Positions 53,970 through 63,479 of a stretch of 64,000 nucleotides of DNA are shown piece by piece. Location: NCBI RefSeq assembly GCF_035818475.1, contig NZ_JAYMGV010000001.1, positions 1,860,001-1,924,000 of the forward strand. Reading direction: 5' to 3'. Position 1 is the stretch's first letter. The number at the start of each line of letters is the position of its first letter. Both the position numbers and the translations under genes were made by a program. The stretch comes from Cognatitamlana sp035818475 (lineage in GTDB: Bacteria > Bacteroidota > Bacteroidia > Flavobacteriales > Flavobacteriaceae). Below the pieces are notes generated by a model, which searched no databases, was not told the origin of the DNA, and saw nothing but the letters and a program-made list of their open reading frames with translations.

Positions 53970-54803
53970 CTATTCAATTTTTACAACAGGTTTATCTTCC
54001 AAGTAACCCAATGATACTAAAAAATTGTCTGCTTCCGTGAGTGTTTTTTTATAAGATTCAAAATTCTTGTAGTTAAAAAACCCATGTTTCTCTCCTTCAT
54101 ATAATACCAAATCACATCTACTTTCAACTTTGTCCATTACTTTCTTGTAGTATTCGGCGGTTACTACTGGAATATGCTTATCATTTGTTCCAAGGAGTAT
54201 AATGGTTGGGGGAGCGCCTTTTTTGATGTTGTGTAGTGGTGAGAATTTTTTATAGTTATCCCCAATTCTTTCATAGCCATAACCGCCAGGGCCATTATCA
54301 ATAACAGGGTTAAAAAGAACCAATGCGTTAGGGATACAGCTTAAAGACAAATCTTCGGTTTCTTGGTTGTAATCTTGTATTAATGCAGTAGCTGCAGCAA
54401 GATGACCTCCGGCTGATCCCCCCGAAGCTATAATCTTAGTTGAATCAATATAAAAGCGCTTTGCGTTTTTTCGAATAAATCTAATGGCAGATTTGGCATC
54501 TTTGAGTGATTCAAACGGACTTGTATTATTTGTGCTTTGGGTTCTATAATCAACCAGAAAACACACTATTCCCCTTTTGGAAAAATATTTTGCATGGTTT
54601 TCAAAGTGGGTTCTATTGCCGTTTTTCCATCCTCCTCCAAAAAAAAAGACCATAGCCGGATAGGCTTTGCCTGTTTCGGCCTGCTCTGGGTAATATACAT
54701 CCAAATATAATTTGGTTGAGTCAATCTGTTTAAATATTATTTTCTCTTGAGCAGAACAAATAGTACTAATAACAACTATAAAAAGGAAATATTTTATTTT
54801 CAT
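53970..54803 (-). CDS. Secreted alpha/beta hydrolase (esterase-like)
   Basis: A 277-residue hydrolase with a signal peptide (1-18, ending CSAQ). The oxyanion GGGW motif follows FFF near residue 54, the nucleophile is in SGGSAGGH (Ser130), the acid in GTNDKHIP (near 208) and the histidine in GEKHGFF (near 241). The pattern fits the BD-FAE/esterase-lipase group often found in polysaccharide loci, where such enzymes remove acetyl or feruloyl groups. It follows the sulfatase gene on the same strand after a 67-base gap. Confidence 0.82.
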   Translation of the reverse strand: MKIKYFLFIVVISTICSAQEKIIFKQIDSTKLYLDVYYPEQAETGKAYPAMVFFFGGGWKNGNRTHFENHAKYFSKRGIVCFLVDYRTQSTNNTSPFESLKDAKSAIRFIRKNAKRFYIDSTKIIASGGSAGGHLAAATALIQDYNQETEDLSLSCIPNALVLFNPVIDNGPGGYGYERIGDNYKKFSPLHNIKKGAPPTIILLGTNDKHIPVVTAEYYKKVMDKVESRCDLVLYEGEKHGFFNYKNFESYKKTLTEADNFLVSLGYLEDKPVVKIE

Positions 54804-54870
54804 CAGCTATTTTTTTAATGTTTGTTAAATGTAAAATATATTTTTAGGGTATTTTGAAAAAACATTCAAA

Positions 54871-56484
54871 CTATTGCTTTACATATTCTGGTTTGCTAAA
54901 ATCCCTCATAGGTGAATACCTAATATAACTATCAAACACCTCTTTGTCAGGGCCAACAACACGAGGGTCTTTAGAGCGCTGGAGTTCAGCCATTAATTTG
55001 TTTTTGAGATTTTTTTCAATTGGAGCATATTTAGAAATCCCCGCGAGATTGTTCAAACAATATGGGTCATCTGTAACATGGTATAACTCAATCTCAGCTC
55101 TTTTTCCGTGGGCAAGTTTAAAATATTCTGCAACCTCTGGGTCTTCATGGTTTTCAATAATATAGGTTTTTGAGGGACAGTCATCAATATCTGTAAATGC
55201 TCCATTACTCATGTATTTTCCTTTTTCATTAATGCCATACATTGGCCATAAAGCAGTACTGTCTTCAGGGTTAATTCGTTGCGGAGCACCTGCGGGCCAA
55301 CGCTTTGATTTAATATTCCATATATAGATAAAATCCTCACTCCTGATAACCCTTTGTGGATACCCCCAGTTTAAGTAGCGTGAGCTTGAATGCCTTTCAC
55401 GACCTGCAACTACAAATTCTTTATTTTTGTCAATTATTCCTTGTTTTTTACTGCGCAGTATCTTAAGGAAACTTTTACCTGAGATGGGCAACATATTTTC
55501 TGATTGGGTTTTGGTAAGTTCAAGGATGGTTGGGGCAATATCAACAAAGCTAACAAGGTCTTTTACTATTCTTTTTCCTGGAAACTCCTTTGGATAACGA
55601 ATGGCAAACGGAACGTGTACACCATATTCAAAACAGTTTGCTTTGGCACGAGGGAATGGCATACCATTATCAGCAGTAACAATAACAATGGTATTGTCAA
55701 GTTCATTAATCTCCTCAAGGTAGTTTAACATAAGCCCCAAATGATGGTCAAACCATTCTATTTCAACAGCATAGTCGAGTAGGTCACCTCGGATTTCATC
55801 ATTATCAGGAAGGAACTCTGGTACTTTTACATCTTCAAGTTTTTTACCCATGCGCTTCCAAGACCCTTTTTCGTAAGCTCGGTGTGGTTCAGAAGCACCA
55901 TACCAAAAGAAAAATGGCTTATTGCCTCTTACATTATCAATAAAGTATTTAAAATTTTCAAAGTAATTGAGGTTTTTAATGCCCTTAGCGAAACGCGTAT
56001 CGTTTTTTGCGTTATAGGCTATCTTGCTATAGGATTTTCCGGCAGCATTATCCTTTCGCCATAAAGAATCTTTCTCGTTTCGTGCATATTGAAAAGGAGC
56101 AACACCTTTACCCGTTAAACCGGTAGTATATCCATTCTTCTCAAGTAAATCAATGAAAGGAACATGTTTTTTCATCCATGATGATGCATGCTGGCCTGAT
56201 TGTTCGTTCTGCCAATGGTGACGCCCAGTAACAATACTGCTTCGTGATGGAGCACAGCCAGGAGAGCTTGCGTAGCAATTTGAAAAATAAATACCCTCAC
56301 TAGCCACCATATCAAAAGCAGGAGTGTTTACAAAATTACAGCCAGCAAAACCCGTATGTTGAAATGTTTGGTCATCACTTATTGCAAATAAAATGTTTGG
56401 CCTCCTTTGTTCAGTAGGCTTACTAGTACACCCCATGTTTAAAGTAATTAATATTACAAATAAGTAAACTGTGTTTAATTTCAT
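54871..56484 (-). CDS. S1 family sulfatase lipoprotein
   Basis: A 537-residue sulfatase starting at the ATG at 56484, which begins the lipoprotein signal (MGC, Cys19); an ATG 33 bases further upstream would precede it with a charged leader. Active-site features: metal-binding DD (37-38, ISDDQTF), the CAPSR motif (Cys77, converted to formylglycine), a Lys in TGKGVAPF, HHW, and the TADNGMP motif near 275. It removes sulfate esters from glycans. The maturase is not in the window. It sits between a GH2/GH88 enzyme and an esterase, so the target is likely a sulfated polysaccharide. The exact S1 subfamily cannot be told here. Confidence 0.9.
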   Translation of the reverse strand: MKLNTVYLFVILITLNMGCTSKPTEQRRPNILFAISDDQTFQHTGFAGCNFVNTPAFDMVASEGIYFSNCYASSPGCAPSRSSIVTGRHHWQNEQSGQHASSWMKKHVPFIDLLEKNGYTTGLTGKGVAPFQYARNEKDSLWRKDNAAGKSYSKIAYNAKNDTRFAKGIKNLNYFENFKYFIDNVRGNKPFFFWYGASEPHRAYEKGSWKRMGKKLEDVKVPEFLPDNDEIRGDLLDYAVEIEWFDHHLGLMLNYLEEINELDNTIVIVTADNGMPFPRAKANCFEYGVHVPFAIRYPKEFPGKRIVKDLVSFVDIAPTILELTKTQSENMLPISGKSFLKILRSKKQGIIDKNKEFVVAGRERHSSSRYLNWGYPQRVIRSEDFIYIWNIKSKRWPAGAPQRINPEDSTALWPMYGINEKGKYMSNGAFTDIDDCPSKTYIIENHEDPEVAEYFKLAHGKRAEIELYHVTDDPYCLNNLAGISKYAPIEKNLKNKLMAELQRSKDPRVVGPDKEVFDSYIRYSPMRDFSKPEYVKQ

Positions 56485-56633
56485 TCTATTATCTATTTTT
56501 CTGTATTTGAATGGCATATTATATTGTATACATGTTTAAAAATGATTTGCTCTATTAATTTATATTCCATTTTAAGTACATAGTTTGATGAGAATTTTGG
56601 TAGCTCTATAGTAATTAACCATGGTTGTTACGT

Positions 56634-56843
56634 TTAGGAGCAATATGATTCTGTCAGATACTTAGCTAAACTTTTTTGATTAAATTCAAATATACTAAGA
56701 TTAATAACCTTACTTCTTATGGACATGTTGATAAGATACTTATTAAATTCATACTTTGAATGCATAGATAGTACTACCTTTTTTACTGGTATTGAATCCT
56801 CCAATCTCTTTAGTACTCTTTTGTAACTTTTATTATTTTCCAT
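56634..56843 (-). CDS. Small hypothetical protein between GH2-GH88 and sulfatase genes
   Basis: A 69-residue frame with ATG start, rich in Lys, Ser and Tyr, with no signal, membrane segment or recognised motif. It may be a real small gene or a fragment of a longer lost gene. The flanks (56485-56633 and 56844-56991) show nothing else. Confidence 0.3.
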   Translation of the reverse strand: MENNKSYKRVLKRLEDSIPVKKVVLSMHSKYEFNKYLINMSIRSKVINLSIFEFNQKSLAKYLTESYCS

Positions 56844-56991
56844 TTCAAATTTGGGTGGGATACGATTGTATAGCTCTATATTGACTACTTTATTAGATAG
56901 TGTATTTATCCATTAAAAAAATATTCTTCTTTTAGTTTAAACTTTTGCCACATTATGGTTTTGAAATAGATACAATTAAAATAGTACTGCA

Positions 56992-59900
56992 TTAAAGTTT
57001 TACTAATCTTAGTAAAGCCTCCACATAGTAATAGTCTGCATAAATAAGAGGGACATCTATTTCTGAATTATACGGCTTACTTCCTGTTGAGTGATCTAAA
57101 ACAAAATATTTATTCTTATCTTCCTTATAATGCTCTGATGAGAGGTTTTTCAAAATTGTTTTGGAGCTGTTCAGATAGTTTTTCTTAGTGTCCTTGTCCA
57201 TTGTGTACCCGCTAAGTTCAATCAACGCTGAAGCTGTAACCGCAGCTGCAGAGGCATCTCTTGGTTCATAAATAATATTAGGCACATCATAATCCCAATA
57301 TGGAATTAAATCTTCTGGTAAATTTTGATGATTTAGAATAAAAGCAGCAATTTTTTGAGCCTGCTCTAAATATTTAATGTTCTTGGTTTCTCTGTACATC
57401 ACCGTATAACCATACAATCCCCAAGCTTGCCCTCTTGCCCAGGCCGATTCATGACTATAGCCTTGATGGGTATTTTTCTTCTCCACTTTCCCAGTCTCAG
57501 GATTGTAACCAATTACATGATATGAGCTATAATCCTCCCGAAAGTGATTTTTCATAGTCATATCGGCATGTGAAACCGCAATGTCATAGAATTTCTTGTT
57601 TCCTGTTAACTTAAATACATTTAAAAGTAATTCTAGATTCATCATATTATCAATGATTACCGGGTAATCCCACTTGTCCGTATTGTGGTCCCACGAACGA
57701 ATGCACCCCACTATTGGATTGTATCGGGTAATCAATGTTTCTGCACTCTGAATTAAAACGTTTTTATAATGGTTATTACCGGTAAACCAATAACCATTAC
57801 CCACGCTACAACCTATTTTGAAACCCATATCATGAGTGTTTCCATTAAATTGTTGATTTTCAATATAAGTCGAAATTTCCATTGCCTCAGCTAGTAATTC
57901 TGGGTATTTTGAATACTCATATAAATACCAGAGAATGCCCGGATAAAAACCACTTGTCCAGTCTTTACTTTTTACTCCATGCATTGTACCATCATCATTG
58001 ATGGTTCTGGGAATACATTTTGGGTGAATTTTGGTGTTCTCAGCAAGCGTTTTATATTTATTTGCTAAATTTTCCAGTATCCTTTCGGCATCAAAATTAG
58101 TTAAGGATAATTTATTATATAACGCATCTTTAATCACTTCTACATAATGCTCTTCAAATGTGAGTTCATTATCAAATTGTATATCATCAGTTACGGTTAA
58201 TTTATTCTTGGATACATAGTAAGTGTTTGCCTTATTGTCTGCTAATTGTTCTAAGTGTTTATTAAATGTGGAAGTCTCTTTCCCCTTGGCGTTTAAAATA
58301 CCCCAACAAATAAATGGAAGTTCAGGTTGTTCTAAAGCTTCACGGTAAGCTGATATTAACTTTGCTAACTCTTCCGGGTAATTTTTGTTATTCAAATCTA
58401 CCGCTCTTGGATACCAAATAATTGCTTTTAGATCCCCCTCTTTTTGAGCCTCACGAATTCGCTTTACCGATTCATTAAAAAAATGACCTCCTTGTTTCCA
58501 TGCCCCAATTTCAGTCTCTTCCCGGATATTGACCACCAAACCAATTGATCTGTCTGAAAAGTTTTTCGCTATTGTTTTTGCAAAGGAATATGCCGAACCA
58601 AATTTTTGATTTTGTAAACTTTTTCTAATTGATGACTCAGCATTCAGTGGCCCAGATACATCTGTCCATTTACCCGCTTTAGTAAAAAGTGATATGTTTT
58701 TTAATTCTGAATTGGGCAAGATTAACGGCTCTCTGTCTCCTTTATTGGATTGGCCTAGTATCAAGAATAAATCTTTGCTTTTTACTCTGTCAATTGCGTT
58801 AGAGTTAAATGTTTTGAATGCAGTTTTTAACCCTTTACTTGTAACTGAAACTGTTGTGCAACCTTTATTATGAGATAAACCAATTAATGCCCTTCCGTTA
58901 TAGAGCTGTACTTTTTTGCTGCCGCTGGAGGTTCCTTGATTGACAATTAAAGTACCATCACCAGCAGCTTTAAAATGAACTAGGTTTTTAGCATCTAAAC
59001 ATTGAGTGCCATTAGCATCTAGTGCCTTGGCTTCTAACCAAACAATATCGTTTTCAATGGACTTAACGGATAGGGAAAGCGCATTGGGTTCAGACCATTT
59101 TTGGATTTGATAATCAACCAGAATATCATCTATTACTGTTGTTTTAGACTTTTTTCCAATGGCTTTAATACGATTCATTCCATCGTCTAATGAGACCTCC
59201 CATCTTAAACCAGCGGCAGGATAATCTTGACTGTTTCGTTTTTTGATGCCTTGTGATATCCCATTAACAATTAACTCTACTTCTGTACAGTTTGAATATA
59301 CTTTTATCATTTTCTTTTCACCCTTCTCACCCCATCTTGTTGGCCAACTATGACCATAGATATGTATCATTGGCCTTTTTGTCCAATAAGATTGAAATAC
59401 GTAAAAAGCCTCTTTTTTAGTAAAATCTCTTTCAACTACTCCTTTTTGGTTGACATATGGTACAGGGTTTTCTGGGCGTACCGGTGTTGAGAAGTCTTTA
59501 AAAGGCCAATAAGCTGTACCAGTAAGCCATGGCATGTTTTCTTGTTCTTTAAGGTGCCAATCAATTAAATTACAGGCATAAGTTTCAGTCCAGTCACCAT
59601 CCTTAGATACGCGAGCTCCTCCCGCATACAATGAGGCATCTCCGTCTCGTTCATCGGCTCGCTCTCCACTTATTACATTAGCAATGCCTTTATCCGGGTT
59701 TTCAGAATGTCTTTTTGCATGATTGCTTGCTCCCCATTCAACATGTAAAAAGTGATTCACTTCACTCATTTCTAGTTTTGAAACCTTCTTATAGTCTGTA
59801 AACTTCCCTCTATACCATCCAGCCCAAATTGACGGAGAGTATACATCCACTATATCTTTACAGAAGTTACATCTTCTAATTGCTGTCTTACGGCTCATAT

Positions 59901-61257
59901 CAAGTTCATGAGATAAGTCGTTCAACTCTCCCATAAAAGCTCTAATCTTATTTTTATTAAATTCAGTAAAATCACCAGGCCAATCATTTTCATTTCCTAG
60001 TCCCCATATAATTATTGATGGATGATTTCTATGCTGTTCTATCATGTTTCGTAACATTCTGCGCGCCTGTTCTTTGTAGATGTCTCCACCTAGACCACCT
60101 CTACACCAAGGAATTTCTTCCCATACTAATATCCCCAAAGCATCGCATAAATCCAGTACATAATCATTTTGCTGGTAATGTCCTAAACGAATGAAGTTAA
60201 CCCCCATCTCTTTCATCATTTCCATTTCTTTTTTTATCTGGGACTTTGTCATAGCCGCTCCGGTACCGGCATGATCCTCATGTCTGTGGGTACCTCTTAG
60301 CAGCAAACGTTTGCCATTAATTTTAAATGGGCCTTGTTTAACAAATTCAAAATTTCTGAACCCAACTTTCTGAGCTATACTGTGTATACCTTTTTTTGTG
60401 GCCAGTGTGATTTTACAAGTATATAAAGCTGGGGTGTCAGGTGACCATAAAATGGGTTTCTTAATTTTGAAACTCTCACTTGTATAGTCTTTAAACAGTG
60501 TGGGTATTGTAGTTTGTTTTGTTAAAACTTTTTTACCTTCTGGCGAAGTCAACTCAATTGTTAAATCTCCGGACGACTCAACCTCTCCTGTAAACTGTAC
60601 ATTGATACTTAAATTACCTGATTTAAAACCAGGGTTTACTACTGGCTCTATTGAGACATTTTTAATATGATTGACTGGTTTGTATTCTAAGTTTAAGCCT
60701 CTATATATACCACCGTATATGTTAAAGTCTGATAAGTCAGATGGAATCATTTCTAAATCCCTTGAATTATCAGCTCTAATCACTACAGGGACTTTGCCCT
60801 GAAAGTTATTTGCGAACTCACTTTTCCTGAATTGCTTAACAGCATCAGTGATGTCTACTCTCCACTCATCATATCCACCCACATGTTCACCTACCTGGGT
60901 TTGGTGAATATAAACATGTGCTTTCTGGCCTACACCTTCAAAATGCAAGAATATTTTTCCGCCTGTGCTTTCTATTTCAACATACTTTCTGTACCAACCT
61001 GGTCCTTGATAATAATTAGCATCAGGGTCTACAGCATCATAGGCATTGAAACAATGAGGTAATACTACATTGCTCCATACTGGTACTGTTTCCGGTTTGC
61101 CTTTTTTGACAGGCCTTACAGCTTCCCATATGCCACCTAGGTCTCCTTTTACAAACTGCCAATCATCATTTATTGATATGGTTTTTTGCTGAGAAAAAAG
61201 TGCTGTGCTAAAAGTTAGTAAAACGGATATGATAAATATTTTATCTAAAAATTTCAT
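56992..61257 (-). CDS. Multimodular exported glycoside hydrolase: GH2, SGNH-like and GH88
   Basis: A 1421-residue exported protein with a signal peptide (about 1-22, ending LFSQ). Module 1, about 27-720: GH2 with the sugar-binding and sandwich domains, acid/base in GLGNEND (Glu423) and a candidate nucleophile Glu507 (HVEWGAS), plus a C-terminal immunoglobulin-like part; it would remove beta-linked uronate or galactose. Module 2, about 825-1045: an SGNH/sialate O-acetylesterase-like domain with GQSN (Ser837), but WHQGE and the DxxH catalytic His are not recognisable (DDIQ at 1024-1027). Module 3, about 1055-1421: GH88 with HDMGF (Asp1143) and IIDNMMN (Asp1203), the catalytic Asp pair of unsaturated glucuronyl hydrolases. 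It has no T9SS C-terminal domain that I can see. Confidence 0.9.
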   Translation of the reverse strand: MKFLDKIFIISVLLTFSTALFSQQKTISINDDWQFVKGDLGGIWEAVRPVKKGKPETVPVWSNVVLPHCFNAYDAVDPDANYYQGPGWYRKYVEIESTGGKIFLHFEGVGQKAHVYIHQTQVGEHVGGYDEWRVDITDAVKQFRKSEFANNFQGKVPVVIRADNSRDLEMIPSDLSDFNIYGGIYRGLNLEYKPVNHIKNVSIEPVVNPGFKSGNLSINVQFTGEVESSGDLTIELTSPEGKKVLTKQTTIPTLFKDYTSESFKIKKPILWSPDTPALYTCKITLATKKGIHSIAQKVGFRNFEFVKQGPFKINGKRLLLRGTHRHEDHAGTGAAMTKSQIKKEMEMMKEMGVNFIRLGHYQQNDYVLDLCDALGILVWEEIPWCRGGLGGDIYKEQARRMLRNMIEQHRNHPSIIIWGLGNENDWPGDFTEFNKNKIRAFMGELNDLSHELDMSRKTAIRRCNFCKDIVDVYSPSIWAGWYRGKFTDYKKVSKLEMSEVNHFLHVEWGASNHAKRHSENPDKGIANVISGERADERDGDASLYAGGARVSKDGDWTETYACNLIDWHLKEQENMPWLTGTAYWPFKDFSTPVRPENPVPYVNQKGVVERDFTKKEAFYVFQSYWTKRPMIHIYGHSWPTRWGEKGEKKMIKVYSNCTEVELIVNGISQGIKKRNSQDYPAAGLRWEVSLDDGMNRIKAIGKKSKTTVIDDILVDYQIQKWSEPNALSLSVKSIENDIVWLEAKALDANGTQCLDAKNLVHFKAAGDGTLIVNQGTSSGSKKVQLYNGRALIGLSHNKGCTTVSVTSKGLKTAFKTFNSNAIDRVKSKDLFLILGQSNKGDREPLILPNSELKNISLFTKAGKWTDVSGPLNAESSIRKSLQNQKFGSAYSFAKTIAKNFSDRSIGLVVNIREETEIGAWKQGGHFFNESVKRIREAQKEGDLKAIIWYPRAVDLNNKNYPEELAKLISAYREALEQPELPFICWGILNAKGKETSTFNKHLEQLADNKANTYYVSKNKLTVTDDIQFDNELTFEEHYVEVIKDALYNKLSLTNFDAERILENLANKYKTLAENTKIHPKCIPRTINDDGTMHGVKSKDWTSGFYPGILWYLYEYSKYPELLAEAMEISTYIENQQFNGNTHDMGFKIGCSVGNGYWFTGNNHYKNVLIQSAETLITRYNPIVGCIRSWDHNTDKWDYPVIIDNMMNLELLLNVFKLTGNKKFYDIAVSHADMTMKNHFREDYSSYHVIGYNPETGKVEKKNTHQGYSHESAWARGQAWGLYGYTVMYRETKNIKYLEQAQKIAAFILNHQNLPEDLIPYWDYDVPNIIYEPRDASAAAVTASALIELSGYTMDKDTKKNYLNSSKTILKNLSSEHYKEDKNKYFVLDHSTGSKPYNSEIDVPLIYADYYYVEALLRLVKL

Positions 61258-61685
61258 TTCTTGATTTCTAAAAATTTAGTTTTATTAAAAAATATTGATT
61301 CATGTTATTTGTTCAAATTGTTAGATGTTTTCTGGTGCAAACTTTATAGCAAAGCCAAATTTTATAAGTCTTTTTTCATGTGACATCTAAAATTTGATAC
61401 CCTTGGCTCAAGACATGATGATTTAAGACATTGTTTAAACTCCTTGATTCTTGCTTCTTTTCTTTTCGAAAAATATTTAGGACATGAACCTCATTATTAT
61501 TTAGTCTAAAGAGAAAAACCTTAAAGAACGAGCCAATAAGTTAATGGCCTGTAAAAACAAATAAAGACAGGTTTTGCTTGTTTATGTATCCACCACTTTT
61601 GGTTATCTTAAATGATATTAAGGTATATGTAGACATAAACGGACCAATTTAAATGTACTATAGTAGCCCAACTTGTTTTTATCAT
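61258..61685. other. Intergenic region downstream of the small membrane peptide
   Basis: About 430 bases without a credible gene. One short inverted repeat (cctgt / acagg, about 61553-61573) is too weak to call. The GH2-GH88 promoter should lie at the lower-numbered end near 61258-61400, but I see no matching -7 box. Confidence 0.35.
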
Positions 61686-61781
61686 TTAATACATAATAAA
61701 CAATACCCATATAACAACAACGGTAATAATCGTTATTAGAATAATCTCATATGTTTTGCTATGGAATTGATTTTTTTTCAT
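61686..61781 (-). CDS. 31-residue membrane peptide in the PUL
   Basis: ATG at 61779-61781, 31 codons, TAA at 61686-61688. The product has a short polar start (MKKNQFHSKTYE) and one hydrophobic helix (ILITIITVVVIWVLF) with a short end, typical of a small single-pass membrane protein. It lies between susD and the GH2-GH88 gene on the same strand, after the susD terminator. It could be chance, but the composition is unlike that of the surrounding non-coding DNA. Confidence 0.45.
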   Translation of the reverse strand: MKKNQFHSKTYEIILITIITVVVIWVLFIMY

Positions 61782-61880
61782 GCTGGTTAAACTTATTTAG
61801 AGTGTAAATTGGGCTATCACTAATTTCTTTTATCTTTTAATTAGGTCACATTTAAGGTTATCAATGAGGTCAATGAATTT

Positions 61881-61924
61881 TGAAAAAATATCATTGGGTT
61901 CACAAAAAAATATAAACCCAATGA
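61881..61924 (-). terminator. Terminator after susD
   Basis: On the minus strand, tcattgggtt (61915-61924 complement) pairs with aacccaatga (61891-61900 complement) through a 14-base loop, then a T-rich tract (61881-61889). It lies 55 bases downstream of the susD stop. Confidence 0.75.
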
Positions 61925-61978
61925 CATTAAACTAAAAACTAACTCAAACAAAACACTTTAAAATTCATCAATCTTTTA

Positions 61979-63469
61979 TTAATATCCATCGTTTTGAAAT
62001 TCAGGAGGTAAGCCTCTATCAAATTCAGATTGTGGTATTGGGTAATATTTTTTAAATGGAGCATATCCATTTGATGCTCTTTCATCTACTGCTAATACAG
62101 CATCAATAGTACCCCACCTGAGCAAGTTAAATTTTCTTTTTAATTCAAAAGCCAATTCAAAACTCCATTCTTGTCGTATAGCATCTCTTAATGCATTAGT
62201 AGATAAGCCTGTAAATTCAGGTACTCCTGCTCTTGTTCTTAGTTCATTAATGGCATCATGGGCTATAGTTGTTGCTCCATTCGCTTCATTTTCTGCTTCA
62301 GCTAAAATTAAGTAGGCTTCAGCTAACCTGAAGACAGGTATATTTAACCCTGTTCTTTTTCTGTTATCTTGAAAATTTTCCCTACCAACATCTTGGTATT
62401 TAGCAATAGCTGGAGTTGGTCCATAATTGGTGTTATGACTAAATAAAGTATAAGGAATTGTTGGGTGAGGATCTTGCACAAACTCTGTTAAAAAGCTACT
62501 GGATTTTCTTTCATCAGCATCATCAAACGTATCCATAAAAGTCTTGCTGCTTTGCCAGAGATACCACCCAGGTTCCTTAATTCCACCACCTGTAGGACGC
62601 GATTGCACTGTTATCATTCCTGTTATTACTGGCATTTGAGCCGTTAAGATAGCCTCTTTGCCATTTTGGTTTGGTATTTTAAAGGCATCTGAAAAATCAT
62701 CCCATAAGTCGTAAATACCCAAATCAATTACTTCCTGTGCCTTACCCTTTGCCATATTCCATTTAGAAGAATCGTTTACCGGCCAGCCAGCCATACTTAA
62801 ATACATTTTTGCTAAGAGCATTTTTGCAGCTCCTAAAGTAGGCCTTCCATCATTTCCAGTGTTACCCGACCATAAAACCGGAAGGGTCTTTTCGGCTTCT
62901 ATTAAATCGTTAACAATAAAGTTAAATACTTCTTCTTCTGGAGATCTAACTAATAGAGAAGTATCATCACTTACTGTTTCTGTTGGTTTATCAATTAAAA
63001 ATGCAGGCCCATAAAGGCGTACCAAATAAGAATACATCATAGCTCGATAAAACCTAGCGGACCCATTGTAAGGCTCTGCCCATTCTTCATTAGGTAATGA
63101 CGCTATTAATAAATTGGATTGATTTATTATTTGATAACAAATCTGGTATACTTCGGTGATATATCTATTACTATTTACAAAGTTAAATTGATCTATTGCA
63201 TACCGGATACCCGAGGGATACCTTACCACAGTTTCATCACTAGATATCTCAGATAGCATTATTAATGCTCTATTAAAAAATTGTGGTGAAGCGAGAGTTT
63301 GACTAATCCCTCCTAGTATAAGATCTGCATCTTCTGCTGATGCTGGAAACACTTGAGGAGATAAAAGGCTCACTGGGTCTTCTTCAAGAAAATTGTCATG
63401 GCAACCAATTAGTAACATACTGATTAAACCAATGCCGAATGCGATATACTTTTTTATAATATTTTTCAT
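61979..63469 (-). CDS. susD: SusD/RagB family glycan-binding lipoprotein
   Basis: A 496-residue outer-membrane lipoprotein (LLIGC lipobox, Cys23) that delivers glycan to its SusC partner. The mature start has the FLEEDPVSLLSPQVF motif of SusD proteins, followed by TPR-like helices (NQSNLLIASL, ARFYRAMMYSYLVRLYGPAFLID, AAKMLLAKMYLSMAGWP) and the C-terminal LRWGTIDAVLA and YYPIPQSEFDRG segments. It follows susC by 10 bases. The glycan is unknown but is probably sulfated and uronate-containing, judged from its neighbours. Confidence 0.95.
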   Translation of the reverse strand: MKNIIKKYIAFGIGLISMLLIGCHDNFLEEDPVSLLSPQVFPASAEDADLILGGISQTLASPQFFNRALIMLSEISSDETVVRYPSGIRYAIDQFNFVNSNRYITEVYQICYQIINQSNLLIASLPNEEWAEPYNGSARFYRAMMYSYLVRLYGPAFLIDKPTETVSDDTSLLVRSPEEEVFNFIVNDLIEAEKTLPVLWSGNTGNDGRPTLGAAKMLLAKMYLSMAGWPVNDSSKWNMAKGKAQEVIDLGIYDLWDDFSDAFKIPNQNGKEAILTAQMPVITGMITVQSRPTGGGIKEPGWYLWQSSKTFMDTFDDADERKSSSFLTEFVQDPHPTIPYTLFSHNTNYGPTPAIAKYQDVGRENFQDNRKRTGLNIPVFRLAEAYLILAEAENEANGATTIAHDAINELRTRAGVPEFTGLSTNALRDAIRQEWSFELAFELKRKFNLLRWGTIDAVLAVDERASNGYAPFKKYYPIPQSEFDRGLPPEFQNDGY

Positions 63470-63479
63470 GTTTTTTTAT

